This document shows positions 12,201 through 21,499 of a DNA stretch of 64,000 nucleotides, one piece after another. The stretch is taken from positions 287,877,560 to 287,941,559 of the forward strand of contig JAYESD010000001.1 in NCBI GenBank assembly GCA_036927565.1, given 5' to 3'. The stretch's first letter is position 1. Each line of letters begins with the position of its first letter. The notes under the pieces were generated by a model that saw only the letters and a program-made list of their open reading frames with translations, was not told the origin of the DNA and did not search any database. Origin of the DNA: Tuctoria greenei (Eukaryota > Streptophyta > Magnoliopsida > Poales > Poaceae). The position numbers were made by a program, and so were the translations under genes.

Positions 12201-12927
12201 TTTGAAATCGTACGTTTATTCAATAATTTTAATTTACGCACATTTAGAATGTGTTGACAAGTTTTATATGACATTTCTTGTTTTACAGCGCTTGGTGGTC
12301 TTATGCGGAATGACTTGGCGGTGAGAGACCTTCCAATACGAATGCATTGGACATTGAAACGTATTATGCTTGTCCGAAGTAGCCTGATGGGAGTGTCTTA
12401 TGCGGGAATAATGTATGCGAGAATCTTCGGACCGCCGGCGTATATAGAGTGAATCGTGAGGATGTAAGTTATCTTTAATGTCGATACCTTATTTTCTTAC
12501 TTTTGTGTTTCATTTTCATTGTAACTAGCATAGTTTAATACTTATATTCTCTGCTGTTCAATATTACCTGAAACATTATTTTAATATTTTGATTCCAACT
12601 TCAAAATTCAATTGCTCATAGTACAACTGCTCCAAAAATACCAAATAAATTCCTGTATACTCTCACTTTGATCTATACTTTGAGATTGTTCAAACCAATA
12701 CATTCTAAACCTTGTTATGTGTTATATTGCAGCACACGAAGAATCTGAACGAAGAATGGCCGGTTTGTAGAAGTATTCCTAGTGGAGGAGCCGACAGGAT
12801 TGCTGCTGAACTCTGTCAATTCATTCGTCACGAAATTTTGCACAAAAGAGGGGAGTTATTTGATGAGGATGGTGCAGCAGCTGATGTGCCAGAACTTTGC
12901 GACTATGCCAATAGAAACAGTTTTTAG
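9215..12927 (+). pseudogene. CACTA-2 transposase_24 / Ulp1-like protease gene, broken
   Basis: A multi-exon gene. Exon 1 is 9215-9385 (MESSKKTGPGSNN...). Exon 2 is 9472-11681, and later exons are at about 11741-12027, 12099-12209, 12289-12463 and 12733-12927, with GT/AG borders. The exon 2/3 border is uncertain by a base or two. Exon 2 has a basic region (SLKRKRGQQGP), a Transposase_24-like segment (9830-10450), a DUF8039-like segment (about 10600-10860) and a Gln-rich linker. The 3' exons form a C48 (Ulp1-type) cysteine protease: His in HYIMIFI, Asp in ILDSAD, Cys in LCGNNVCE. In-frame stops lie at 9347, 9778, 10861, 11470, 12133, 12311 and 12380. The last replaces the Gln expected before PDGSVLCG. 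The role of the protease in transposition is not known; this copy is dead. Confidence 0.85.
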
Positions 12928-13127
12928 TGAAAACTTGTAAACTTTGAGATGAATAGTATTTGTAACTTGTACATATGTATATTGTTTTAGTGAAATGGAC
13001 TTCTGTGATGATAATATTGTTGACTTTTGTTCTGTGATGATATTATTGATTTTTGTTCTGTGATTATATTAAATTGACCTGGAAATTAGAAATAACAGCA
13101 GTAGTACTGCATAGGTTATACCTTATT

Positions 13128-13245
13128 ATAGGCGGTTATTAACCAACGGCTAGGCATGTCTATGAAAAACAATTATCAAAGACGGCTAGATACAAGTAAA
13201 GAACCATCTGTGGTAACCTAATTATCTCAAGCGGTTACTGTTATG
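13128..13245. repeat. CACTA-2 right subterminal repeats
   Basis: The words GGCGGTTATTAACCAACGGC, AAGACGGCTAG and AAGCGGTTACTG are inverted relatives of the left-end words at 8540-8700. No clear TAGTG terminus follows. Confidence 0.6.
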
Positions 13246-13558
13246 GTAGAAATCGGCTACGGTAAAAGGTCTTCACAGAGGAACAATGACATTGAGTTCA
13301 TTAACATAAAACAATACTACTACAAAACAAGAAAAACAACATCACGAAACAAGAAAACCAACATCACATACCCTTTCTTCCTCGCGCCGAGGGCGCGCGC
13401 GCAGCGCCGCTGTGGCGGGGCTCGCCGGGCCCGAAGATCTCGCCGCTGGCCTTTCCAGTGTGCCAAGTAATTGACGTGCTGCACGAGGTCTGCGGAGAAG
13501 TTAAGAAGCCGTGGTGCAGGGACGCGTGCACGACGTTCCACATGGATACTGAAATCCC

Positions 13559-13657
13559 CTGCAGTACTGCAGGTGCATTAGAAGTCACTGACATGTGGGT
13601 CCCATAGAGCATAGGGCCCACATGTCAGTGACCTCTAATGCACCTGCAGTACTGCAG
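13559..13657. repeat. 99-bp near-perfect foldback
   Basis: The arms 13559-13603 and 13614-13657 are inverted copies (start CTGCAGTACTGCAGGTGCAT) with about two mismatches and a spacer of about 10 bp. It may be a small MITE or a hairpin able to yield small RNAs. Related fragments (GCAGTACTGCAGAGGAT, AATCCCTTGCAGTACT) recur at 19560-19690. Confidence 0.85.
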
Positions 13658-13789
13658 AGGATTCGATTCCACAAGAGAAACGGAAGTATCTCTGAAGATC
13701 GTCTTCCACAGTGGTTTAATTGCGCCGCACGAGGTTTGCAAAGAGTTCAATGCGCGGGAAACGAACCGCTCCCTCGTCTACTCCGCACA

Positions 13790-13800
13790 GACCATATAGG
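13790..13800 (+). promoter_or_regulatory. Possible TATA element for the 13899 gene
   Basis: CCATATAGGCG lies about 107 bp upstream of the ATG at 13899, close to the distance seen for the paralog's TATA box. It is a weak match. Confidence 0.3.
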
Positions 13801-13898
13801 CGCGTCGTCGGTTATGTACAAGCACAGAACTTTTGCACTCCTTTCTTCTTCTTCCATCGTTCCACCTCCTAGCCCGGCGTCGACGAACCACCACAGCC

Positions 13899-14528
13899 AT
13901 GGCCAACCTTCTGCCTCCTAGCCCGTCGAGGCAGCCACCCTGCAAGCGGATATGCTGCAGCTCCCCCGAGAGGGTGAACGACGACCAGCGCCTCATTATG
14001 GCGCGAGAGGCGTACAAAAGTACATCTCGGGCCTTGGAAGCTTTGGGTCTTGGTACCCTTCCTGAGTTTCCGGTAATGGATACCACCGGCCGCTACCTCT
14101 ACGCCCTCATGGGTGTGGCCGATCGCCTGGACATCTTGTCCGGGATGATGGCCCAGGAGCTCGGCGCCGAGGGCCGTAGTGCCCTCGTGGCGGCGACAGA
14201 GAGGAACTTCCGTCGCGGCGGGGTTCCACCGCTGGTGCAGCCGGAGCCACTGGTGCAGCCGGAGCAATCGGCTCAGCCGGAGCAGCCGGCCCACTCTCCT
14301 GCTGCATTGTCGCCGGAAGAGGAGGAGGAGGAGGAGGAGGAGGAGGAGGACGATGATGATGACGACGACGACGACGATGATGACGATGACGATGACGACG
14401 ACGATGATGACGGCGACGACAACGGCAACCACCACCACCACGGCGACGACGACGACGAGGATGAGGAGGACCGCTTGTCGTGGTTTGAGAAGTTGGGGGA
14501 CAGGGCGGAGGAGGCGGGGCCGGCATAG
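13899..14528 (+). CDS. Uncharacterised protein with Asp/Glu-rich tail (paralog 1)
   Basis: An intact 209-residue ORF. The start at 13899 is chosen for its context (ACAGCCATGGCC); an in-frame ATG at 13833 is less likely. Residues 1-50 hold a Ser/Pro-rich start and a KRICC segment. A folded-looking part of about 60 residues follows (EALGLGTLPEFPVMDTTGRY). Then comes a PEQ-rich linker and a long Glu/Asp run with a short His cluster (NHHHHG). It has no domain I recognise. The segment 60-110 matches the product at 15513-16229 (LGLGTLP...MDT.G.Y.Y.LM.VA), so both are real paralogs and not random ORFs. It lies inside CACTA-1 and is open while all transposon genes around it are broken. It may be a captured host gene. 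No function is claimed. Confidence 0.6.
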   Translation: MANLLPPSPSRQPPCKRICCSSPERVNDDQRLIMAREAYKSTSRALEALGLGTLPEFPVMDTTGRYLYALMGVADRLDILSGMMAQELGAEGRSALVAATERNFRRGGVPPLVQPEPLVQPEQSAQPEQPAHSPAALSPEEEEEEEEEEEDDDDDDDDDDDDDDDDDDDDDGDDNGNHHHHGDDDDEDEEDRLSWFEKLGDRAEEAGPA

Positions 14529-14914
14529 TAGTTTTAGGAGTTCTTGTACATATTTATTTTATAGTTTTAGGAGTTCTTGTACATGTTTAGCTTCAATTCT
14601 GTTCTTGTACATATTTCTTGTGTTTTGTAATATATATGTGTTCATTCGTGTCAATGAATACTGGTGTGTTAGAATTTCTGGATTTCAATCAAGTGAATGT
14701 GCTCTAAGTTTAGTGATGTGTTAATCTGTCACAAGTGAACCGAGCAAATTGGACAAAAACAAAAGATCTTAGGGGTTGAAGCTCGTCTCAGTTTGTAATT
14801 GCAAAGCTAAAGGAGACAAACAATGACTTTAAGCGCATCTCGCATCACTTTGTGATCGATGGACATCCGATCTGTCGCCCATCATTGTCTCCTATTTGGG
14901 TTTCTTACGTAGTG
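14529..14914 (+). other. 3' flank of paralog 1
   Basis: It contains two direct copies of TAGTTTTAGGAGTTCTTGTA (from 14530 and 14562) followed by AT-rich sequence, consistent with a 3' UTR. The paralog has a similar duplicated 3' segment. The stretch ends TTTCTTACGTAGTG at about 14914, which resembles a CACTA terminus, but no partner was found. Confidence 0.4.
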
Positions 14915-14997
14915 TAATTGGTTGATCATGTTTGCGGTCCGTGCATGTTAGACATAGCTAGAATTAAAACACCTCGGTCATGTTTAACAACACTAAC

Positions 14998-15099
<102 letters not shown>

Positions 15100-15387
15100 C
15101 AGTAATGCGTGCAGGACTAGGCCATGTTCGCTGCAAGGCGTCCCCTGGCACGGACGCGTGGTCACGAAGTTGGCTTAGGTGTGTACGGACGGATTTTTTT
15201 TATATAACGAAAAAATTGTTTTTTCCCCGCGTGTAAATTTACTCCTAATGGGACGCGTCAAGCCGTTGGGACCGAGAGGATGCAAACCGCGGTTTTGAGG
15301 AAACCGGGGCCACCAACCGGTTTATAATTAAGTGTGGTTTCCTCTAGCGTCCGATCATCTCGACACGTCTGCTTAGACGATGAGCCG

Positions 15388-15396
15388 CTATAAAGG
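15388..15396 (+). promoter_or_regulatory. TATA box of paralog 2
   Basis: CTATAAAGG lies about 120 bp upstream of the ATG at 15513, with a pyrimidine-rich leader in between. It fits a plant core promoter. Confidence 0.6.
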
Positions 15397-15512
15397 CTCA
15401 ACGTCCTCTTGCTTCTCCGCCGCACCACTCCTTAGATCCTAGCCTCTAAACTTCTCCCCCCGCCACCGTCGACAACCTCTCGCTCTTTCTCTGCACCTCC
15501 GTCACCACACAA

Positions 15513-16229
15513 ATGGGTAGTCCCGCGCCGAAGCACTCTAGGCCATCGATGTCCTTCGAACCTCCTTCTCCATTTCCATCGCCGCCGGCAATGCTGGTGG
15601 AACTGATGGCGGCGCCCGCATCTCCGCCCGTGGCGCCTGCACTTCCTCATCCCACTTGGGTTAAGCAGAATCTCAGACTCCTCACCGACCGCATCGACGA
15701 AGTCGATCGGCGCCTTAAGGTGGCCACCGACGCCAAGTCCGCCGCCTCTCATAGCGCACTAGCGCTCAACGCAGTGGCGCGGAAGGTCTTTTCCGACACA
15801 GATCGCTCGTGTCGCTGTCTTGGTCTTGGGACCCTTCCCCTCCACACGAGCATGGACACCGCGGGCCACTACTGCTACGGGTTGATGACTGTGGCTAGTC
15901 ATCTCGACGCCCTCCACGAGACGATCGCGGAGGTTGTTGGGGTAGAGGGCCTCCTGAAGATTAAGCACCGCGTCGCCGGGAAGCTCCGGACTATGACGGA
16001 GGTTGAGGAGTATGAGGCGGCTTGGGCAGCGGCGGCGGCGGAGGACGCGGAGCAGGAGGCGGTGGCAGCAGCGGAGGAGGAGCAGGAGGAGGCAGCAGCA
16101 GCGGTGGAGGCGGAGGCGGAGGCGGCAGCAGCGGTGGCAGCGGCGCAGGAGGAGGGGGAGGCGGCACCGGCGGTGGAGGCGGAGGAGGCGGCAGCAGCGG
16201 GGGAGGAGGACGTGGTTTTCTCCCAGTAG
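15513..16229 (+). CDS. Uncharacterised protein with Glu/Ala-rich tail (paralog 2)
   Basis: An intact 238-residue ORF with a TATA box and leader upstream. The N-terminus is Pro/Ser-rich. Residues 50-75 look helical (VKQNLRLLTDRIDEVDRRLK). Residues about 100-150 hold the family core (LGLGTLPLHTSMDTAGHY.CYGLM.VA.HLDAL), shared with the 13899-14528 product. The last third is a low-complexity run of Glu and Ala. The acidic tail differs in composition from paralog 1 (Glu/Ala here, Asp/Glu there) but keeps its place. Its 3' flank also carries a duplicated block (GTAGAGTAGTATTAGG, twice). The family is not one I recognise. It may be a captured gene family riding in CACTA-1. An acidic tail would fit a chromatin or histone-binding role, but that is only a guess. 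Confidence 0.62.
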   Translation: MGSPAPKHSRPSMSFEPPSPFPSPPAMLVELMAAPASPPVAPALPHPTWVKQNLRLLTDRIDEVDRRLKVATDAKSAASHSALALNAVARKVFSDTDRSCRCLGLGTLPLHTSMDTAGHYCYGLMTVASHLDALHETIAEVVGVEGLLKIKHRVAGKLRTMTEVEEYEAAWAAAAAEDAEQEAVAAAEEEQEEAAAAVEAEAEAAAAVAAAQEEGEAAPAVEAEEAAAAGEEDVVFSQ

Positions 16230-16674
16230 AGTAGTATTAGGAGTAGTTTATCTATTTCGTGATCTCTGAGTAGAGTAGTATTAGGTGTAGTTTATCTTGT
16301 TCTTGCTGTCTACTACGTGTTTTCCTATTACTTGTTTGTTAATGAAATATGTCTTTATGTTCATGAACAATGTGTTCTATATATGCAGTATCGAAAAACT
16401 TCTTTTATCGAAAACATTTCCTATATGTTTGTAACTTGGGACCTCTATATTTCTTGTGGCTGAATGAATGAAATCTGGTAAACATTATCCTTACAAGTAA
16501 TAGAACTAACAACAGACATGATGCATAATTAACTTGATTAGGAAATTACGTCATCTAAATTGCTAACTAGTCCATCGCCTGATGCAACCGGTGCATGAAA
16601 AGTACTTTATCCATTATAACTAATATCCGATGACATTGTTGATATATATATCATATGTACCTGTGATACTCGTA

Positions 16675-16743
16675 TCACAGGCGGCTTTGGATCGACGGCC
16701 TGAAAATTATACATCACAGGGGAAAATGGCTTTTTTGTAGTAG
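16675..16743. other. Possible unpaired CACTA terminus
   Basis: TGTGATACTCGTATCACAGG and CATCACAGGGGAAAATGGC are followed by TTTTTTGTAGTAGTAG. On the other strand this reads like a CACTA end with CCTGTGAT subterminal words. The final TAGTG is not intact and no left partner with the same words was found. Confidence 0.3.
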
Positions 16744-18320
16744 TAGTATATACTCTGTATATGTTATCATTTCATTGCGACGAATGTTATATATAAAATG
16801 CTGATTGTTTACCTTTTACTAGACCATGGATTTGCCGTCCTCCTTTCGTGGACTTGGGTGTTCTCTGTATTTGCATGTCGTTTGCATTAGCACAATGATA
16901 CATTTGGCGATTCATATTTTTGTTTGTATTTTTTTTTGGAATGTCCCACTACCACATGACTGCTTTTACATCTCCATGAAAACAAAGATGAACGGCAGGT
17001 AGCGGTCCCTCGAAAAATTTTTCGTTCTTCTTGGCGCGCACAATTGAGATTTTCACAATTGAAACTTCACTCCGTGCGCCCAAAATTCCAGTCCTGCCCA
17101 TTTGTAGCTAGCCATGACGAATATAAATGTGCGTCTCCCTCTAATCCCGCAGTGGCTTCCGTTCCCGACACACATGTTCTCCTCTTAGTGTTGTGTTCCA
17201 AACTTGCATTCCTAAGAAATTCCCGTGTGAGTGGTGGTGGTGACTGTGGGTACAACGTCGAGCGACCAAGTTTGACGGGCTCTAACGAACCTCTTCGTCG
17301 TCGACCCCGCCCTGCGACATCCTGGACTCCAGTTTTGTGCTATGTAAGTTCTACACGATCCATGTCATCTTTTTATAAAGCTACCCCCTCCTTATCGCTT
17401 TAGTTGTCGTCCCAACAGCTGCAGCCAGTTCATTCCTAGTTGTCGTCCCAACTCCTTCTCCTTATATGCTCTTATGTTTCATGAATGTCTAGTATAAAAT
17501 CTGATTAATGGTGCAATCGTGCAATCAACTATCCTCAATTGTTAGATCTGCATCCTACATTTGATTCATCTTTTTATTTTACCCTAGCATCTGATTGCAT
17601 TCTACTTTTTTCCATATATAAAATACACTACACCTCTGCCCCGAAATAAATGTCGCTCCGACAGTTTATGGTAGTGTATTTCTAGTACATTTCCATGTCA
17701 GGAAAGATAACTATTAAAAACCACATGTACTATGTAATTTCTTGATTTAGAAGTAAATGACGCCAGGGTTATCTTATCAACCACTCCCAATGTTGTACTC
17801 TCATTCCTGTGTTTCAAACTTGTATCCCTAAGATTTTCAGTTCCCACGGTTTATACACGTTTTTCTTGTTTTTCTTTCTCGGATTGTACGGTTTTTTTTT
17901 CTACTCCTTCATTTCTAATTCCTCCGTTCAAAACAAACATTTTCAGTTTATAGCAAGCACATCGCCCGATCTAAAATACACATCCTCATGTAATCTGACG
18001 TTATCACTGTTACTTACTATATATACTCTTTACTTTAGGAACAAGACACCAAACCGTCATGTCATCTACAAGTAATCGTGATGGGCAACAAGCACCTGCT
18101 ATAACTATAAATGTGTTTACTATCAAAATACACATATTTATAACACGTTAATTCCTTTGCATCGTATGCAGAGAATATTGCAGCACCTGATGCTCAGGAA
18201 TCCCGAGATTTATCATCCCATGCTGGTACTACGAGTATAAATATGTACTGGGCTCTACTAAATATTTTAGCATTGCGATTGTAGTTTCCTAGTCCCAGTT
18301 AACAGTTAATCAGTATATGT
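16744..18320. other. Spacer with no recognised gene
   Basis: Only short unsupported ORFs (for example 17044-17403 and 17809-18075) occur. The composition is mixed and no end repeats or domains are seen. Confidence 0.5.
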
Positions 18321-18880
18321 GATGGCATGATTTATTAATGCCTACACACGCACGATGGGCTCGTTCGCCGCCGGCCACTCCGGCACCGGCGACCACACCC
18401 TGCTGCTGCTCACTTCAGTGTCCTCCCCGACGCGTCTCCCTCCACCATCGCCACGTCCCATCCTTCGCGTGTCATGATGACCCCGCCGCCCGCAAACCCC
18501 TGTCGCCGCCGGTCACTCCGGCACCGGCCGGCGCCCACGCCCTACTGGAGAGTATGTGATGGCGTAATTTATTGATGCCTACACGCGCACGCTGGGCTCT
18601 CTCGCTGCCGCCACTCCGGCACCGGCGACCACGCCCTGCTGCTGCTCACTTCAGGGTCCTCAGAAACGCGTCTCCCTCGACCATCGCCACATCCCATCCT
18701 TTGCGTGTCATGATGACCCCGCCGCCCACAAACCCATGTCGCCGCCAGTCACTCCGGCACCGGCCGGCGCCCACGCCCTGCTGGTGGTCACTTCACTGTC
18801 CTCCCCGACGCGTCTCCCTCCATCTCCACGTCCCATCGTTTGCGTGCCATGATGACCCCGCCGACCGCAAACCCCTGGCC
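18321..18880. repeat. 237-bp tandem duplication plus partial third copy
   Basis: A unit starting GATGGCATGATTTATTAATG at 18321 recurs at 18558 (GATGGCGTAATTTATTGATG). Both contain CACTCCGGCACCGGCGACCA and ACGCGTCTCCCTC. A shorter third copy runs to about 18880. The unit also has internal similarity. The forward ORFs here change frame between copies and are not supported as genes. Confidence 0.85.
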
Positions 18881-19244
18881 ATTATGGCGTACCTACATGC
18901 TATGCCCCATATGACATGGCATACCCTGGAAAAAATAGTCCAATATCATTAACCCTTGTCCACTAAGAAATGTTAGCATCATATAGTTTAGAGATGCATG
19001 TACATGAGGGTTCATTGCTGCTTATATGATCTCAATTCCGTTTTTTACATTGCCAAATGTGTTGCTGATGTCTAGTAATTAACACAAGATTATATTCATG
19101 TATCTGTTCTAGTAGCACTTTAGGGCGAGATGCTAACATGCAGAGCAAAATATCAGTATGCAATCCACCTAAATTTAATTCCTAGATCCACCATACTGTC
19201 CTCCTAGCCTCGAGACTTGCTCTGGGGTGATATCAATGGACGCA

Positions 19245-19357
19245 GATCACCTGACTTATATGTTTTTACTGCACGCGATGCAGTAAAGATCCAACGGAAT
19301 CACACCGTTGGATCTTTACTGCATCGCCTGCAGTAAAAACGTAAGTCACGTGAGATC
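19245..19357. repeat. 113-bp foldback
   Basis: The arms 19245-19297 and 19303-19357 are inverted (CAGTAAAGATCCAACGG / CCGTTGGATCTTTACTG) with a 5-bp loop. It is a MITE-like or small-RNA-type hairpin between the tandem repeat and the TNP1-like gene. Confidence 0.85.
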
Positions 19358-19715
19358 ACCGGTGTGATCTGGACGTCGATCCTCTGACTTAAATGTGGTC
19401 ACTGCACTGCCAGACCGAACCCTAGCTTTGTTAAACGTCGCAAGCTGCCCGCCTCATCTGTCTTGCATCCTCTACCTGCTAATACCGCTGACGTCCATGA
19501 CTCGCCCTGCCACCAATTCGCCTTGAGACGCGCTCATGCTGATGTCGGTCAGACCGAACCGGCAGTACTGCAGAGGATGAGCACCCGGCGAACCCTCTCT
19601 TTCTCTAGCATCGCCAGCTACTGTCTTGCCTGCTTCGCAGCTGTACTAAAAATCCCTTGCAGTACTATGGGTGCTGTAGCGCCACTGACTACTGCCTGAT
19701 GCCTGATTGTAGGGT

Positions 19716-21497
19716 ATGAACAGCAACAAAGAAGTCAACAAGTCGATGCATCACCCAATATGGAGCAAAATGCTGTTGCGACGCGGTGTTCCCACGGTCG
19801 TATTTGCCGCACTCGTCCTGAAGATGGTAAAACATCAGACTTCTTCTTCTTTCACACTATTTGTACATGATACTAGGCCTGGTCAGTTGCTAATTTGCTT
19901 TAAACATTTACCGTTTAAATGACACTAACAGAAGGAAAGAAGTTTGGAAGAGGGGTTGCTAAAGGACTTAAGGTTGCTAAATTGCGCTATCTAGCATCTG
20001 CAAATAGAACGAATGATCAGAATCGGAAGCTACAAATTCAGTGGTCCGATAGGTTGGGTGCTGCGGTTGGTCCTAATCAGCGGCACTTTGTCAATGATGT
20101 GGTTATTACAACAAAAAATGCACCCCTCGCTGGTGTAAGGAAGTGGGCAGAGGTTGGTGATACTTCGAAGAGCGATATAGTGAGAGACATTCTGGTTAGT
20201 GTTGTGACACCCCACATAAGTATTTTTTCTAGCGACCTCCATCTTGTACATTTATAACAGTGTGATATACAATGTACAGAATGTTTGGGACTTGGAGGAC
20301 ACAGATGATACCAGAACAAAAATATTGAAGATTGCTGGTGAGCGCTACAAGGGGTGGCGATCAACATTGCATGCAACCTATAAGAAGTATTCGACCGATG
20401 AAGAACGTATACAAAACAAGTCTGTTGACGTAGCAGATTCTGATTGGTTGGCGCTTATGGACTATTTTGGGTCCGAGCGATTCAAGGTCAGCTAGCTTTC
20501 TAATACCTTCATATCCTACAAAAACTATTTGATAACACCCATTCATTAAATTAATTCTTAAAATTGCAGTCAATAAGCAGAACCAATTCACGAAATTGAA
20601 GTACTCAAAAGACAAAACACTTGCTTGGCTCGAAATCCTACACCCAACTTAGTTACGAGAAGGTATGAAAACTAAATCATACTTTTACTTTGCACTGCAA
20701 TCATTCAATCAAATTTTGCTTGTATTTGATGTACCGAGACCCAGAGACCGGAAAAGAACCCGATGACATAGAATTGTGGGAGGCAAGCCATGTGAAGAAC
20801 GGTCAATGGCAAATGAGCAGGCAGAAGGTGTACATGTGAGAAACATTTCAAACAGTCCCCATTTAAATAAATATTTGCAATGTACATGTGACTTTTTTTG
20901 TATATAGACCCAGGCACGTACCCAAATCAACGTCAAGGAAGCTGAGCTGGGAGTACCAATCCCAGATGAGGAAAGAAACAACATCTTCCAGCTTACTTAT
21001 ATATCTGCAACCGGTTCTGGAGGATCACAGTTTTGGGGGCGTGGTTATATGGCTAAACCTAATGTTTCTGAAAGACTGCGTATCCAGATGTCTGACCAGC
21101 TCGGCCAGCAAGTTTGATCCTTGCAAAATAGAAATGAAGACCTCAGCTCTCAGGTGCAAGAGTTGGAAGGAAGAAATGATTATATGACCTCCCAGATGGA
21201 TGGCTTCATCCAGGCAAATGAACAGCTCAACCAGGAAGTCCAGGCTTTACATGATCAGATGGCAGCCAATTCTGCACGGCAAGAAAAGGAGCTAGCAGAA
21301 TGATGGAGAGCTTGCAAAATCAACAACGGCTAGTAGCAACTCCACAGAAGGCTTCTGCTCGCACTAAGTCGAAGCTGGATGTTCGAGAAACTATTCCTAA
21401 TATTACAACTCGTCGCGGTGCTCTTTTAATGGGTACAATGTTGCAACCTGAAAAAACTGTAAATAACGCCATCTCGCAACGACGCATGGGTCCTTGA
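19716..21497 (+). pseudogene. CACTA-1 TNP1-like (Transposase_24) gene, broken
   Basis: The exons, by splice signals and family pattern, are about 19718-19824, 19932-20200, 20281-20487, 20570-20660, 20730-20838 and 20915-21497. Encoded blocks in order are a His/Arg segment (HGRICRTRPED), the core (WSDRLGAAVGPNQRHFVND and ILKIAGERYKGWRSTLHATY), a Lys/Ser-rich block (GSKSYTQLSYE), the RDPETGKEPDDIELWEASH block, WGRGYM and a C-terminal coiled coil (LSSQVQELEGRNDYM). This is the DNA-binding partner of TNP2 in CACTA elements. In-frame stops lie at 20597-20599, 21115-21117 and 21301-21303. It points toward the right end, opposite to TNP2. The subterminal repeats start just after it. Confidence 0.75.
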
Positions 21498-21499
21498 GC

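Larger units (their letters stand above)
8451..13300 (+). mobile_element. CACTA-2 transposon, nested in CACTA-1
   Basis: The left end TATTACAAGAAAGTGG at 8451 resembles a decayed CACTACAAGAAA terminus. It is followed by repeats of GGCGGTTGGTA and TAACCGCCTGAG (8540-8700). Matching words in inverted orientation occur at 13128-13240 (GGCGGTTATTAACCAACGGC, CATGTCTATGAA). Between them is a plus-strand CACTA gene. The exact right terminus is not resolved and no target duplication was identified, so the limits are approximate. Confidence 0.55.

Noticed and set aside
14107..14526. Minus-strand and +1-frame ORFs rich in Pro/Arg/His or Val/Ile over the acidic gene
   Set aside because: Shadows of the GAG/GAC repeats of paralog 1; only the plus frame shows paralogy to 15513-16229.
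14880..14914. CACTA terminus TTTCTTACGTAGTG after paralog 1
   Set aside because: No matching left end CACTACGTAAGAAA in the window; a single weak terminus is not enough.
16003..16269. Arg-rich and Gly/Ser-rich ORFs
   Set aside because: Other frames of the Glu/Ala tail of paralog 2.
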